A stretch of DNA of 64,000 nucleotides from Bosea sp. F3-2 (GCF_008253865.1 NZ_CP042331.1:1922001-1986000), one strand, 5' to 3'. Shown: positions 1 to 9,979, counted from the stretch's first letter. Numbers and translations: made by a program. The notes: generated by a model from the sequence alone, not told the origin.

Positions 1-670
<670 letters not shown>

Positions 671-885
671 GGTCGTCCTCCCTGCTCTCATCCGTCCGTA
701 ACCGAGCCTAGGCGGGTCCAGCGGATGTGGATGCCGATCATGCACCATATGCTGCGCTGCGCCATTAATCTAAGGAATCACGCCGCGGCGCAAAATTTTC
801 TCCCGACGCCGGTCTGTCGGGGCGCTTGCGCTTTCTTCACCCTTCCAGGCGATCTTCGATTTCGGCGCGGCCAGGAGAGGAATCC

Positions 886-1188
886 ATGCGCAGTCTGCTG
901 ATGATGGTCGGCCTGCCTGATCTGCCGCTGCTGTCCATCATCCTCATCGTGATGATGATCGTTCTCACCGCGCTGCTGTTCGGCTGGATTTCCGACTTGC
1001 TGCTCGGAAATGGCGGCTTCGGCACCCTGCTCAACGCCGGGCTGATCCTTGTCGGCGGCTTTGCCGGCGCCTGGCTGTGGCATCGCTTCGGGGTCCCGAC
1101 GCGCATCGATCCCAATGCTCTGCGGGCAGCCATCGCGCTCGCGTCGGGCCTATTCCTGCTTGTCGTCGCTGCGGTGTTCAGGCCGTAG
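886..1188 (+). CDS. Small hydrophobic membrane protein, unknown function
   Basis: A 100-residue protein starting at the ATG that follows AGGAGAGG; a longer in-frame start at 826 has no such site. Almost the whole chain is hydrophobic, with probable transmembrane segments at about residues 8-35, 42-62 and 78-98, separated by short loops (WISDLLLGNGGFG; WHRFGVPTRIDP). The layout resembles GlsB/YeaQ/YmgE-type small membrane proteins, but I do not see a decisive motif. It ends two bases before the convergent cysteine-synthase-like gene. Confidence 0.65.
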   Translation: MRSLLMMVGLPDLPLLSIILIVMMIVLTALLFGWISDLLLGNGGFGTLLNAGLILVGGFAGAWLWHRFGVPTRIDPNALRAAIALASGLFLLVVAAVFRP

Positions 1189-1190
1189 GC

Positions 1191-2123
1191 TCAATCCGGC
1201 AGCGCCGAAGCGAAGCTGTTCAAGTACTTCATGCCGGTGTCGCACATGACGGAGACGATCGTCGCGCCCGGCCCGAGCCGCTCGGCCAGGCGCAGCGCCG
1301 CGACGATGTTGCCGCCGGTTGAGGTTCCCGCAAACAGCCCCTCCTCCCGCGCCAGCCGCAAGGCCATTGCCCTCGCCTCGTCTGTAGAGACCGCCTCGAT
1401 CGCATCGACGAGATCGGCCCGCCAGAGCGGCACGACATAGCCCGCCCCGACGCCGTCGATCTTGTGGGCGCCGGTCGGCCCACCCGAAAGCACCGCCGAT
1501 TCCGCCGGTTCGACCGCGACAAGCGCGATGGACGGCGCGAGGCGACGCAGAGCCTCCCCGGTCCCGCGCAGCGAGGCGGCCGTGCCGACGCTCTGGACGA
1601 AGCCGTCGATCCGACCGCCGGTCTGCTCCCAGATTTCGCCGGCGAACCTGTCATAGGCGGCGAGTTGGTCGGTGTTGCGCATCTGGTCGGTCCAGAAGGC
1701 TCCGGTCTCGGCCGCGATGACCCGCGCCGCCTCGATCATGTCCCGCGTCAGCTTCTCGGTCATACGACCCGACTCACTCGAAATGATCGTCAATTCGGCG
1801 CCGAGCAGGCGCATATGGGTGAGCTTTTCGCGGGCGAAGGCATCCGAGGTCACGATCTGCAGCCGATAACCCTTCACCGCGCACACCTGGGCGAGCGAAA
1901 CGCCCGTGCTCCCGCCGGTATATTCGACGACGCTGCCGCCCGGTCGAAGCCGCCCGTCAGCTTCAGCCGCCTCGATCATAGCGAGTGCCATACGGTCCTT
2001 CATGGAGCCGGTCGGGTTCTCGCTTTCGAGCTTCAGAAGGATGCGGGCCCCATTTTCGGGAGTGATCCAGCGCAACGGCAGCAAGGTGGTGCCACCGATA
2101 CGGCTCAGAATGTCGGCAGGCAT
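1191..2123 (-). CDS. PLP-dependent cysteine synthase family protein
   Basis: A 310-residue fold-type II PLP enzyme of the CysK/cystathionine beta-synthase family. The Schiff-base lysine lies in NPTGSMKDRMA, the phosphate-binding loop is GTSTGG near the C-terminus, and YTGGSTGVSLAQV matches the substrate loop. I start it at MPADILSR (2123); the open frame continues further upstream but that would cross the operator and the divergent MarR gene. Such enzymes make cysteine from O-acetylserine and sulfide, or act on related serine derivatives; the exact substrate cannot be told. The divergent MarR regulator and shared palindrome suggest local control rather than the normal cysteine regulon. Confidence 0.85.
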   Translation of the reverse strand: MPADILSRIGGTTLLPLRWITPENGARILLKLESENPTGSMKDRMALAMIEAAEADGRLRPGGSVVEYTGGSTGVSLAQVCAVKGYRLQIVTSDAFAREKLTHMRLLGAELTIISSESGRMTEKLTRDMIEAARVIAAETGAFWTDQMRNTDQLAAYDRFAGEIWEQTGGRIDGFVQSVGTAASLRGTGEALRRLAPSIALVAVEPAESAVLSGGPTGAHKIDGVGAGYVVPLWRADLVDAIEAVSTDEARAMALRLAREEGLFAGTSTGGNIVAALRLAERLGPGATIVSVMCDTGMKYLNSFASALPD

Positions 2124-2140
2124 CGCAAGCCCTCGCAGCG

Positions 2141-2179
2141 AATTACATGTATATGCAATTATTGTATCTGCATGTAATT
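2141..2179. promoter_or_regulatory. Palindromic operator/promoter between the cysteine-synthase-like gene and marR
   Basis: The 67-base divergent intergenic region is AT-rich and holds inverted repeats: AATTACATG (2141-2149) pairs with CATGTAATT (2171-2179), and inside them ATGCA pairs with TGCAT. This two-layer symmetry is typical of MarR dimer binding sites, and its position would let one dimer cover both promoters. The binding is inferred. Confidence 0.6.
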
Positions 2180-2190
2180 TGCGAGTCACC

Positions 2191-2646
2191 ATGCGACGAC
2201 GTGACGATTTCCGGGAAGAGGTTCGCAGGCTCGCTGCGAGCTGTGCCGGGCTGACCATGCGGCAGGCCGCCAGGCAGCTCACGCAACTCTTTGACGATGC
2301 GCTGAAGGGGAGCGGACTCAGCCTCGCCCAGATCGGGCTGATGGCTCTGATCGCGACGAGCGAGGACGACCGCATGGCGGCGCTCGCCGCGCGGGCAGGG
2401 CTCGATCCCTCGACGCTCTCGCGGAATCTGCGGGCGTTGGAACGCGACGGGCTGATCGAGATCGCGACGGTCGAGAAGGATTTGCGTCGCCGCGCCGTCT
2501 GGCTGACGGAGGAAGGCAGCCGGCGCCTTCAGGCTGCGCTGCCGGCCTGGCAGGCGGCGCAGGCGCGCGTCGCAGCGATCCTTCCGGCCGATCTCCTGCA
2601 CCGGATCGCGGCGGCAAGCGCAGCGCTGGCCGAGCCGGAAGGCTGA
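2191..2646 (+). CDS. MarR family transcriptional regulator
   Basis: A 151-residue protein with the MarR winged helix: LSLAQIGLMALIA, then MAALAARAGLDPSTLSRNLR (recognition helix), RDGLIEI and a wing RRAVWLTEEGSRRL. The start at 2191 follows the divergent operator; the open frame extends far upstream but crosses the neighbouring gene's start. It probably controls itself and the divergent PLP enzyme. Ligand unknown. Confidence 0.85.
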   Translation: MRRRDDFREEVRRLAASCAGLTMRQAARQLTQLFDDALKGSGLSLAQIGLMALIATSEDDRMAALAARAGLDPSTLSRNLRALERDGLIEIATVEKDLRRRAVWLTEEGSRRLQAALPAWQAAQARVAAILPADLLHRIAAASAALAEPEG

Positions 2647-2649
2647 ACG

Positions 2650-3411
2650 TCAGGCTTGGCCGTTCCGGCTGGCGGCGAGCATGTAGTTCACGTCCATGTC
2701 GCGGGAGGCGCTCCAGCGGCCGGTCAGCGGATTGAAGACCACGCCAGTCTGCGTCCCGATCGCGAAGCCGTTGCCTTCGATGGCGCCGCCGAGTTCGGCC
2801 GGCGTCACGAACTTCTCCCAGTCATGCGTGCCCTTCGGCAGCCAGCGCAGCACATATTCGGCACCGACGATGGCGAGCGCATAGGATTTCAGCGTGCGAT
2901 TGATCGTCGCCATGACAAGCAGGCCATCGGGCTTCACCGCCGCGCAGCAGGCCGCGACGAAGGCCTCGACATCGGCGACGTGCTCAACGACCTCCATCGC
3001 CAGCACCATGTCGAAGCGCTGGCCGGAGGCGACGACCGCCTCGATCGTCTCCTCGCGATAGTCGATGGCCAGGCCGCCCTTCTCGGCATGGGCGCGCGCG
3101 ACGGCGATGTTGGTCGGCGCCGGGTCGAGCCCGGTGACGTCGGCGCCGAGCCGAGCCAGCGGCTCCGACAGCACGCCGCCGCCGCAGCCGATATCGACGA
3201 GGCTCAGGCCGGCAAGCGCCCGCATCTGCCTGGGATCGCGCCCGAAATGCGCGCAGGCTTCGTCGCGGATATAGGCGAGGCGCACCGGATTGAACTTGTG
3301 CAGGACGGCCATGGGTCCCTTCGGATCCCACCAGTCGCGCGCAATCGCATCGAAGCGTGCGACCTCGGCCGGATCGATCGTCGAGCCTGTCCGCTCAGCC
3401 GCTGCCGCCAT
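2650..3411 (-). CDS. ubiG: Ubiquinone biosynthesis O-methyltransferase
   Basis: A 253-residue class I SAM-dependent methyltransferase. It opens with the UbiG-specific RFDAIARDWWDPKGPMAVLH block; the SAM motif is VDIGCGGGVLSEPLA and the later KGTHDWEKFVTPAEL is also typical. UbiG carries out both O-methylations of the ubiquinone ring (on 2-polyprenyl-6-hydroxyphenol and demethylubiquinol) at the membrane. It lies divergent from lysC, with 143 bases between them, a neighbourhood common in alphaproteobacteria. A 304-residue open frame on the other strand is a shadow. Confidence 0.95.
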   Translation of the reverse strand: MAAAAERTGSTIDPAEVARFDAIARDWWDPKGPMAVLHKFNPVRLAYIRDEACAHFGRDPRQMRALAGLSLVDIGCGGGVLSEPLARLGADVTGLDPAPTNIAVARAHAEKGGLAIDYREETIEAVVASGQRFDMVLAMEVVEHVADVEAFVAACCAAVKPDGLLVMATINRTLKSYALAIVGAEYVLRWLPKGTHDWEKFVTPAELGGAIEGNGFAIGTQTGVVFNPLTGRWSASRDMDVNYMLAASRNGQA

Positions 3412-3554
3412 GAACCCGTCCTTCGTTTATGCGATGCCGCATTGACACCGCGCCTGCTGCCCGTCATCTACACCCGCCCCGCGCCCGGCGCGAGGGCGAC
3501 GTTTCGACCCGGCCTCTTCGGCCGGGGACAGCTATCGAGAGCCCGAACACCGTC

Positions 3555-4793
3555 ATGGCCCGTCTGGTGATGAAATTCGGCGGCACCTCTGTCGCCACTG
3601 TCGAGCGCATCAAGAACGCGGCCCGTCACGTCAAACGCGAGTTCGAGGCGGGCAACGAGGTCGCGGTCGTCGTCTCGGCGATGTCGGGCAAGACCAACGA
3701 GCTCGTCGCCTGGTGCAAGGAAGCCGCGCCGTTCCACGACCATGCCGAGTACGACACCGTCGTGGCCTCGGGCGAGCAAGTGACCTCCGGCCTGATGGCG
3801 ATCGTGCTGCAGGAGATGGGAATGCCGGCCCGCTCCTGGCAGGGCTGGCAGATCCCGCTCTACGGCTCGGACGCGCATGCTTCGGCCCGGATCGAAGGTG
3901 TCGACGGCGCCGGCATCCTCGCCGGCTTCGACCGCAATCGCGAGATCGCCGTCTGCTCCGGCTTCCAGGGCGTCAACCCGCGCACGCACCGCATCGTCAC
4001 GCTCGGCCGCGGCGGCTCGGACACCAGTGCGGTGGCGCTTGCCGCCGGCCTCAAGGCCGATCGCTGCGACATCTACACCGACGTCGACGGCGTCTACACC
4101 ACCGACCCGCGCATCGTCCCGAAGGCGAAGCGCATGGACAAGGTCTCCTTCGAGGAAATGCTCGAGATGGCCTCGCTCGGCTCGAAGGTGCTGCAGGTGC
4201 GCTCGGTCGAGATCGCGATGGTGCATCGCGTGCCGACCTATGTGCGTTCCTCCTTCGACGACCCCGAAAATCCCAACCCTGGCACCCTCATCTGCGACGA
4301 GGAAGACATCGTGGAACAGCAGATCGTCACCGGCATCGCCTTCTCCCGGGACGAAGCCCAGATCACGCTCCGGCGCGTGGCCGACAAGCCCGGCGTCGCC
4401 GCGGCGATCTTCGGCCCGCTCGCCGATGCCAACATCAATGTCGACATGATCATCCAGGTCGTCTCGGACGACCAGGCGACGACCGACATCACCTTCACCG
4501 TGCCGACGGCCGATTATGAGCGCGCCAAGACGCTGCTCGAGAGCAAGCACGACGTGATCGCCTATCAGGAAATCCAGGGCGCCACCGACGTCGTGAAGAT
4601 CTCGGCGATCGGCGTCGGCATGCGCTCCCACGCCGGCGTCGCCGCCCGCGCCTTCCGGGCGCTCGCCGAGAAGGGTATCAACATCCGCGCCATCACCACC
4701 TCCGAGATCAAGTTCTCGGTGCTAATTGACGCCGTCTATACCGAGCTCGCGGTCCGCACGCTGCACTCGCTTTACGGCCTCGACGCGGCCTGA
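3555..4793 (+). CDS. lysC: Aspartate kinase
   Basis: A 412-residue monofunctional aspartokinase that phosphorylates aspartate as the first step to lysine, threonine and methionine. The kinase domain begins MARLVMKFGGTSV and contains ASGEQVTSGLMA, LGRGGSDTSAVALAAGL and DVDGVYTTDPR. Two C-terminal ACT domains follow (about residues 265-335 and 345-412, e.g. GVAAAIFGPLADANINVDMI and GVAARAFRALAEKGINI), so lysine/threonine feedback is expected. I start at the ATG giving the canonical N-terminus; the frame is open for another 42 codons upstream. Confidence 0.96.
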   Translation: MARLVMKFGGTSVATVERIKNAARHVKREFEAGNEVAVVVSAMSGKTNELVAWCKEAAPFHDHAEYDTVVASGEQVTSGLMAIVLQEMGMPARSWQGWQIPLYGSDAHASARIEGVDGAGILAGFDRNREIAVCSGFQGVNPRTHRIVTLGRGGSDTSAVALAAGLKADRCDIYTDVDGVYTTDPRIVPKAKRMDKVSFEEMLEMASLGSKVLQVRSVEIAMVHRVPTYVRSSFDDPENPNPGTLICDEEDIVEQQIVTGIAFSRDEAQITLRRVADKPGVAAAIFGPLADANINVDMIIQVVSDDQATTDITFTVPTADYERAKTLLESKHDVIAYQEIQGATDVVKISAIGVGMRSHAGVAARAFRALAEKGINIRAITTSEIKFSVLIDAVYTELAVRTLHSLYGLDAA

Positions 4794-4808
4794 GCGCGCA
4801 GCGAAACA

Positions 4809-4963
4809 CGCCGTCATTCCGGGGCGACCCGCAGGGTCGAGCCCGGAACCCAGAACCGATACCGCTCTTGGGAAAGGCTCCGACGTCGCAGCGCGCCCTT
4901 CCAGTTAAGGCATCGGTTCTGGGTTCCGGGCTCATTGCTACGCAATGCCCCGGAATGACGGCG
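4809..4963. repeat. Intergenic palindromic repeat, two nested inverted arms
   Basis: Between lysC and the convergent RND gene lie two nested perfect inverted repeats. The outer 16-base arms (4809-4824 and 4948-4963) have the core GTCATTCCGGGG. The inner 22-base arms are at 4839-4860 and 4912-4933. Related GTCATCCCGG-type palindromes occur at 11091 and 21571. It could act as a bidirectional terminator as well as being a dispersed repeat. Confidence 0.85.
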
Positions 4964-4979
4964 CGGTCCGCTTGAAAAC

Positions 4980-7900
4980 TCACTCCGCCGGATGCGTGGC
5001 GTGTTCCGGCTCCTGCTTGCCGAAGACCAGCCGGGTCAGCCCTTCCGAGAGCCTGTCCATGTAGAGGAACAGGACAGGCGTGATGAACAGCGTCAGCACC
5101 TGCGAGATCATCAGGCCGCCGACCACCGCGATGCCGAGCGGCTGGCGGAGTTCCGCGCTCGCGCCGGCGCCCAATGCGATCGGCAGCGTGCCCATCAACG
5201 CGGCCAGCGTCGTCATCAGGATCGGCCGGAAACGCATGAGGCAAGCCCGGTGGATCGCTTCCTGCGCCGAGGCCCCTTCGCGCCGCAGCACGAGGGCGAC
5301 GTCGATCATCATGATCGCGTTCTTCTTGACGATGCCGATCAGCATCAGCAGGCCAATGATCGCGATGACCGAGAGGTCCATGTCGAAGAGCCTGAGCGCC
5401 CCGAGCGCGCCGACCGCGGCCGAAGGCAGGCCGGTGAGGATCGTCAGCGGATGGATGAAGCTCTCGTAGAGGATGCCAAGCACGATGTAGATCGTCAGGA
5501 TGGCGCCTGCGATCAGCAACCCCTGGTTCGCCAGTGAATCCTGGAAGGTCTTGGCGGTGCCGGCGAGCGTGGTCGAGAGCGACTTCGGCAAGCCGATCTG
5601 CTCCTTGAGCGTGTTGATGCGATTGACGCTGTCGCCAAGCGCCACGCCGGCCGGCAGATTGTAGGAGATCGTCACCGCCGGGAGCTGGCCGAGCTGGTTG
5701 ACCGTGAGCGGGCCCGCCGTGCGCTCGACCCGAGCGATGGCGCCAAGCGGGACAAGCGTGCCGTTCTTGGCGCGCACCCGTATGGCGTTCAAGTGCTCGG
5801 GCGTCCAGTGCTCGTTGGGATTGAATTCGACAACGACATTGTAGTTGTCGCCGGTGGTGTAGATCGTCGAGACCTGCCGGACGCCGAAGCCGGAATAGAG
5901 GGTTGACCGCAGGATATCGGCACCGATGCCCAGCGCATTGGCCTTGTCGCGGTCAATCGTGAGCGTCGCCTGCAGAGCGTTGTTCTGGAGATCGGTGGTG
6001 ACGTCGGCGAAGGTCCCACGATCGCGGCTCATCGCATCGGCGAGACGCAGAGCCCAGTCATTCATCAGCGCCTGGTCGAGCCCCTGAACGACGAGCTGGT
6101 ACTGGCTCTTCGAGGAGCGCGCGCCAATGTTCAGGTTCTGGACCGGGATCATGTAGGTGTTGATGCCCGCCACCTGGGCAAGGTCGCGCCGCAGCGAGGC
6201 GAGCACCTCTTGCAGCTTCGGGCGCTCGTCCAGCGGCTTCAGCTCGACGAAGAGACGCCCGGAGTTCAGCGCACTGCCACCACCGCCATTGCCGCCGACC
6301 GACGAGGCGACATGCGCGACATAGGGCGACTTGCGGAAGATGTCGGCAACCGTGGACTGCAGCTTCAGCATCGCATCGAAGGAGATGTCCTGCCGGGCTT
6401 CGGTCGAGACCTGGAGCTGGCCGATATCCTCCTGCGGGAAGAAGCCTTTCGGCGTCGTCTGCAGCAGCCAGACTGTGCCGGCCATGGTCAGGAAGAAGGC
6501 GAGCAGCATCAGCGGCTGGAAGCGCAGGCAGAATTTCAGCCCACGATCATAACCGGCCAGCACCGCATCGAAGCCCTTTTCCAGCCAGCGGCCGAGCGCG
6601 TTCTCCTGATGGTGCTCTGAGTAGCCCGAAAGCAGGCGCGAGCACAGCATCGGGGTCAGTGTCAGCGAGACGAAGGCGGAGGCGAGGATCGAGACCGTCA
6701 CCACCACGGCGAACTCGTTGAAGATGCGGCCGATGACGCCACCCATGAGCAGCACCGGAATGAAGACCGCGACCAGCGAGAGTGAGATCGAGACGATGGT
6801 GAAGCCGATCTCGCCGGCACCCTTCAGCGAGGCCTCATAGGCTGAGAGCCCGTCCTCCTCCATGTGCCGGACGATGTTCTCCAGCATGACGATGGCGTCG
6901 TCGACCACCAGGCCGACGGAGAGCGTCAGGCCCAGCAGCGAGATGTTGTCGATCGAGAAGTTGAGCAGATACATCGCCGCCAGCGTCGCGATGATCGAGA
7001 TCGGCACTGCGACCGCCGGGATGAAGGTCGCGGCGATCCGGCGCAGGAAGACGAAGATCACCATGACCACCAGGGCGATGGTGAGCAGCAGCGTGAGCTG
7101 CACATCCTCCACCGCCTGGCGGATCGAGGTCGAGCGGTCATTGAGCAGGGAGAGCGCGGCGGCGGCCGGCAGCTGCTCCTGGAAGGTCGGGATCATCGCC
7201 TTGACGCGATCGACGACTTCGACGGTGTTGGCGTCGGGCTGGCGCTGTACCGCCAGCACGATTGCGGGCGTGCCATCATAGGTGCTGCGGGTCTGGGTGT
7301 TTTCGACCGAATCGATCACCTTGGCGACGTCACCAAGTCTGACCGGCTTGCCGGAGCGCGTCGCGATGATGACGTTGGAGAACTGGGCCGCGTTGGCGAG
7401 CTGGGTCTGCGCCTGGATGGTGAGTTGCTGCGCCGTGTTCTGGATAGTGCCGACCGGTGTGTTGGCATTGGTGGCCGTGATTGCGAGTTGCAGCTCGTCG
7501 AGGCCGATGCCGCGCGCGGCCAGAGCGGTCGGGTCGATCTGGATGCGCACCGCGTATTTCTGGCTGCCCCAGATCAGCACCTGGGCAACGCCCTCGACGG
7601 TGGACAACGCCGGCGAGATGACCTGTTGCGCGAAGGCGTCGAGCTGCGAGAGCGGCACGACATCGCTCTTCAGCGCCATCAGGATGATCGGCGCGTCGGC
7701 CGGATTCACCTTGCGATAGCTCGGCGGCGTCGTCATCTCGATCGGCAATTGCCTGAGGGTGCGGGTGATTGCTGCCTGCACATCGGCGGCGGCAGCGTCG
7801 ATGTTGCGGTTCAGCACGAACTGGATGGCGATCGAGGTCGAGCCCTGCGAGTTCGTCGTCGAAATCGTGTCGATGCCGGCGATGGTGCCGAACTGCTTGA

Positions 7901-8102
7901 CCAGCGGCGTAGCAATCGAAGTCGCCATGGTGTCCGGCGAGGCACCGGGCAGCTGCGCCGAGACGTTGATGACCGGAAACTCGGCCCGCGGCAGCGCCGC
8001 GACCGGCAGGAAGCGCCAGGCGAACAGCCCCGCCAGCACCAGCGAGACCGACATCAGGATGGTGGCAACGGGGTGTTTGATGCAGAAGGAGGACATGTTC
8101 AT
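4980..8102 (-). CDS. RND multidrug efflux permease (MdtB/MdtC/MexB-like)
   Basis: A 1040-residue inner-membrane proton/drug antiporter of the HAE1 RND family, about the standard length. It starts MNMSSFCIKHPVATILMSVS, as in MdtB/MdtC. The motif GLTLSVGLVVDDAIVMLENI (TM4) contains the paired acidic residues for proton relay. Twelve transmembrane segments and two large periplasmic loops are expected from the repeated halves (FIPVLLMGGVIGRIFNEFA; GLLMLIGIVKKNAIMMIDVA). Its ATG overlaps the stop of the adaptor gene by four bases (ATGA), so the two are translationally coupled. No outer-membrane TolC-type gene is adjacent, so a channel encoded elsewhere must be used. Confidence 0.95.
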   Translation of the reverse strand: MNMSSFCIKHPVATILMSVSLVLAGLFAWRFLPVAALPRAEFPVINVSAQLPGASPDTMATSIATPLVKQFGTIAGIDTISTTNSQGSTSIAIQFVLNRNIDAAAADVQAAITRTLRQLPIEMTTPPSYRKVNPADAPIILMALKSDVVPLSQLDAFAQQVISPALSTVEGVAQVLIWGSQKYAVRIQIDPTALAARGIGLDELQLAITATNANTPVGTIQNTAQQLTIQAQTQLANAAQFSNVIIATRSGKPVRLGDVAKVIDSVENTQTRSTYDGTPAIVLAVQRQPDANTVEVVDRVKAMIPTFQEQLPAAAALSLLNDRSTSIRQAVEDVQLTLLLTIALVVMVIFVFLRRIAATFIPAVAVPISIIATLAAMYLLNFSIDNISLLGLTLSVGLVVDDAIVMLENIVRHMEEDGLSAYEASLKGAGEIGFTIVSISLSLVAVFIPVLLMGGVIGRIFNEFAVVVTVSILASAFVSLTLTPMLCSRLLSGYSEHHQENALGRWLEKGFDAVLAGYDRGLKFCLRFQPLMLLAFFLTMAGTVWLLQTTPKGFFPQEDIGQLQVSTEARQDISFDAMLKLQSTVADIFRKSPYVAHVASSVGGNGGGGSALNSGRLFVELKPLDERPKLQEVLASLRRDLAQVAGINTYMIPVQNLNIGARSSKSQYQLVVQGLDQALMNDWALRLADAMSRDRGTFADVTTDLQNNALQATLTIDRDKANALGIGADILRSTLYSGFGVRQVSTIYTTGDNYNVVVEFNPNEHWTPEHLNAIRVRAKNGTLVPLGAIARVERTAGPLTVNQLGQLPAVTISYNLPAGVALGDSVNRINTLKEQIGLPKSLSTTLAGTAKTFQDSLANQGLLIAGAILTIYIVLGILYESFIHPLTILTGLPSAAVGALGALRLFDMDLSVIAIIGLLMLIGIVKKNAIMMIDVALVLRREGASAQEAIHRACLMRFRPILMTTLAALMGTLPIALGAGASAELRQPLGIAVVGGLMISQVLTLFITPVLFLYMDRLSEGLTRLVFGKQEPEHATHPAE

Positions 8103-9289
8103 GAGCGCGCGCCCTCGGCCACCGGCGTACTCGCTGGCGGCTTCTCGCTGGTCGCGGCGCGCTCGCGCACCCGCGTGCCCTGATTCAGCCGCATCTGGCC
8201 ATCAATGACGACCCGCTCGCCCGGGGCGATCCCCTCGGTCACCGCTGTCTTGTCGCCGTCGCTCAGCGCGATCTTGATCTGCCGCAGATCGACCGTCGAA
8301 TCCGGCTTCATGACGAAGGCGTAGGGGCCCTTCTGCCCGGTCTGGACCGCGACCGTCGGGATCACCGTGACACCCATCAGCGTCTCGGGGATGATCTCGA
8401 CATCGACATATTGGCCGGGCCAGAGGCTGAGGTCGTCATTCGCGAAGGCTGCCTTGGCCGTGATCGTCCCCGATGTCATGTCGACGGTCGAATCGACGAA
8501 GTTGAGCTTGCCTTGCGCGGGGGGACGGCCGGTATTGGGCACGCGGGCCGTCACCGCTATGGGTTTGGCGGCCGCAAGCGCAGCCTGCAGCGTCGGCAGC
8601 TCATGCTCCGGCATGGCGAAGGACACGCGCAGCGGCCTCATCTGGGTGATGGTCAACAGGCCCGTGCCGGCGTTGTTGCTGCCGGCGTTGACGAGATTGC
8701 CCGGCGTGACCTGGACGGCGCCGATGCGGCCGTCGATGGGCGCCGTGATCCGCGTGTAGCTCAGCTTCAGCCGGTCCGCGTCAAGGGTGGCGTGATCACC
8801 CTGGATGTTGGCGGCCGAGCTGCGCTCGTCAGCGGTTGCCTGGTCGACCTGCGCCTGCGTGCCGGCGTTGCGGGAGAAGAGCTGCTTGTAGCGATCGAGA
8901 TCGGCGAGGTTGCGCGTATGGGTCGCCTCGTCGCGCGCCAGCATCGCCTCATCCTTGGCGATCTGAGCCTTGATGTCGCGATCGTCGAGGGTGAAGAGCA
9001 GATCGCCGGTCTTGACGAACTGTCCGTCGGTGACGTGCTGCTGCATGATCTGGCTGTCGATGCGCGAGCGGATGAGGACGCTCGCCGGGGTCTCGACGAA
9101 GCCGATGGCGCGCTTGCGCACCGGGAAATCGGCCTGGACCGCAGCGGCGGAGATGATCGCGACCGGCGCGTCGCCCCCTCGCCCGCGCGCCGCCTGCACG
9201 TCTTGAGAGCCATGCGAGCGCCAATACCAGACGCCCGCGCCCGCAAGCGCGACGAGCATCAGCCCTGTGACAAAACCTGAACGCTTCAT
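8099..9289 (-). CDS. RND efflux periplasmic adaptor (membrane fusion protein)
   Basis: A 396-residue HlyD/AcrA-family adaptor. An N-terminal anchor (FVTGLMLVALAGAGVWYW) is followed by a barrel-sandwich half (VETPASVLIRSRIDSQI, VTDGQFVKTGDLLFTLDD). Then come an alpha-hairpin (about residues 105-160), the second lipoyl half (ITAPIDGRIGAVQVTPGNLV) and the beta-barrel and membrane-proximal domains. It links the permease at 4980-8102 to an outer-membrane channel. It is preceded by the MarR gene in the same direction, with a 15-base gap, making a three-gene marR-adaptor-permease operon. Confidence 0.93.
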   Translation of the reverse strand: MKRSGFVTGLMLVALAGAGVWYWRSHGSQDVQAARGRGGDAPVAIISAAAVQADFPVRKRAIGFVETPASVLIRSRIDSQIMQQHVTDGQFVKTGDLLFTLDDRDIKAQIAKDEAMLARDEATHTRNLADLDRYKQLFSRNAGTQAQVDQATADERSSAANIQGDHATLDADRLKLSYTRITAPIDGRIGAVQVTPGNLVNAGSNNAGTGLLTITQMRPLRVSFAMPEHELPTLQAALAAAKPIAVTARVPNTGRPPAQGKLNFVDSTVDMTSGTITAKAAFANDDLSLWPGQYVDVEIIPETLMGVTVIPTVAVQTGQKGPYAFVMKPDSTVDLRQIKIALSDGDKTAVTEGIAPGERVVIDGQMRLNQGTRVRERAATSEKPPASTPVAEGARS

Positions 9290-9304
9290 GTTCTCTCCAC
9301 TCGT

Positions 9305-9781
9305 TCAGGCGGTCTGGCCGGCGGAAGCCGACATCCGCATCATGTCCTCGCGCTGGGCGCGGGTCTGCTCGCGGATCGTGGCCAGCGTCTCCAGTGCGGA
9401 AAGGATCGACCCCTCATCGACGCCGCCGAGCACCTCCTGAGCGATCGCGGTGCGCACCTCGTCGAGGTCGTCGACCAGCGCCCGGCCTTCCCGGGTCAGA
9501 TAGAGCCGATAGGCGCGCCGGTCGGCCGGATCCTCGCGACGCTCGATCAGGTTCTGCCCCTGCAGCCGGTCAAGCAGCCTTGCGAGCGAAATCGGCTGCA
9601 GATCCATCTGCTCGGCCAGCGCCGCCTGGTTCAGCCCCTCCTGCCGCCGCAAACGGGACATCACGCCCCATTGCGCGCGCGTCGTCCCGTGCTGGCGGGC
9701 TCGCTGGTCAACATAAGTCCGCAGCAGCCGAGAAGTTTCAACGAGCTGGAACATGAATTCCCGCCGCAAGGGTCGCTTCAT
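9305..9781 (-). CDS. MarR family regulator of the efflux operon
   Basis: A 158-residue MarR protein starting MKRPLRREFMFQ. The start at 9781 is chosen because TTGGAG lies just upstream and homologues begin near here; the open frame runs 41 codons further. The winged helix is seen in GLNQAALAEQMDLQPISLAR (HTH), LQGQNLIERREDPADRRAY (wing) and LTREGRAL. It heads the efflux operon, so it most likely represses marR-adaptor-permease and is released by exported compounds. Confidence 0.88.
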   Translation of the reverse strand: MKRPLRREFMFQLVETSRLLRTYVDQRARQHGTTRAQWGVMSRLRRQEGLNQAALAEQMDLQPISLARLLDRLQGQNLIERREDPADRRAYRLYLTREGRALVDDLDEVRTAIAQEVLGGVDEGSILSALETLATIREQTRAQREDMMRMSASAGQTA

Positions 9782-9798
9782 ACAGAATCTCCAAAACG

Positions 9799-9810
9799 TA
9801 AGCCTGCTTA
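9799..9810. promoter_or_regulatory. Short palindrome upstream of efflux marR, likely operator
   Basis: TAAGCCTGCTTA is a 5-2-5 inverted repeat placed 18 bases upstream of the MarR start, next to an AT-rich TATAGTATG stretch that could hold the promoter -10 box of the leftward operon. Autoregulation is inferred from position. Confidence 0.45.
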
Positions 9811-9979
9811 TAGTATGCCAGATTACGGCGATTTCGCGGTTGCACAATGCCAAGCGCGGAATCGTGAGCAAGGCCGCAGCGGAGCGCGCATCTGATTTGC
9901 ACACCCCGCTCTGGCCTCACGGGGGAAAGCGCTTCTAGACTGCCGTCCGAACCTTCCCTCATTGAGAAGCCTTCCCAAC

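Noticed and set aside
2656..3570. 304-residue open frame opposite ubiG
   Set aside because: It is antisense to a clear UbiG gene, has no family features, and its Arg/His/Ala-rich composition is typical of shadow frames in high-GC DNA.
6864..8183. 439-residue open frame opposite the RND permease
   Set aside because: Composition (runs of Arg, Asp, Gln) is that of an antisense shadow, and the RND reading is complete on the other strand.
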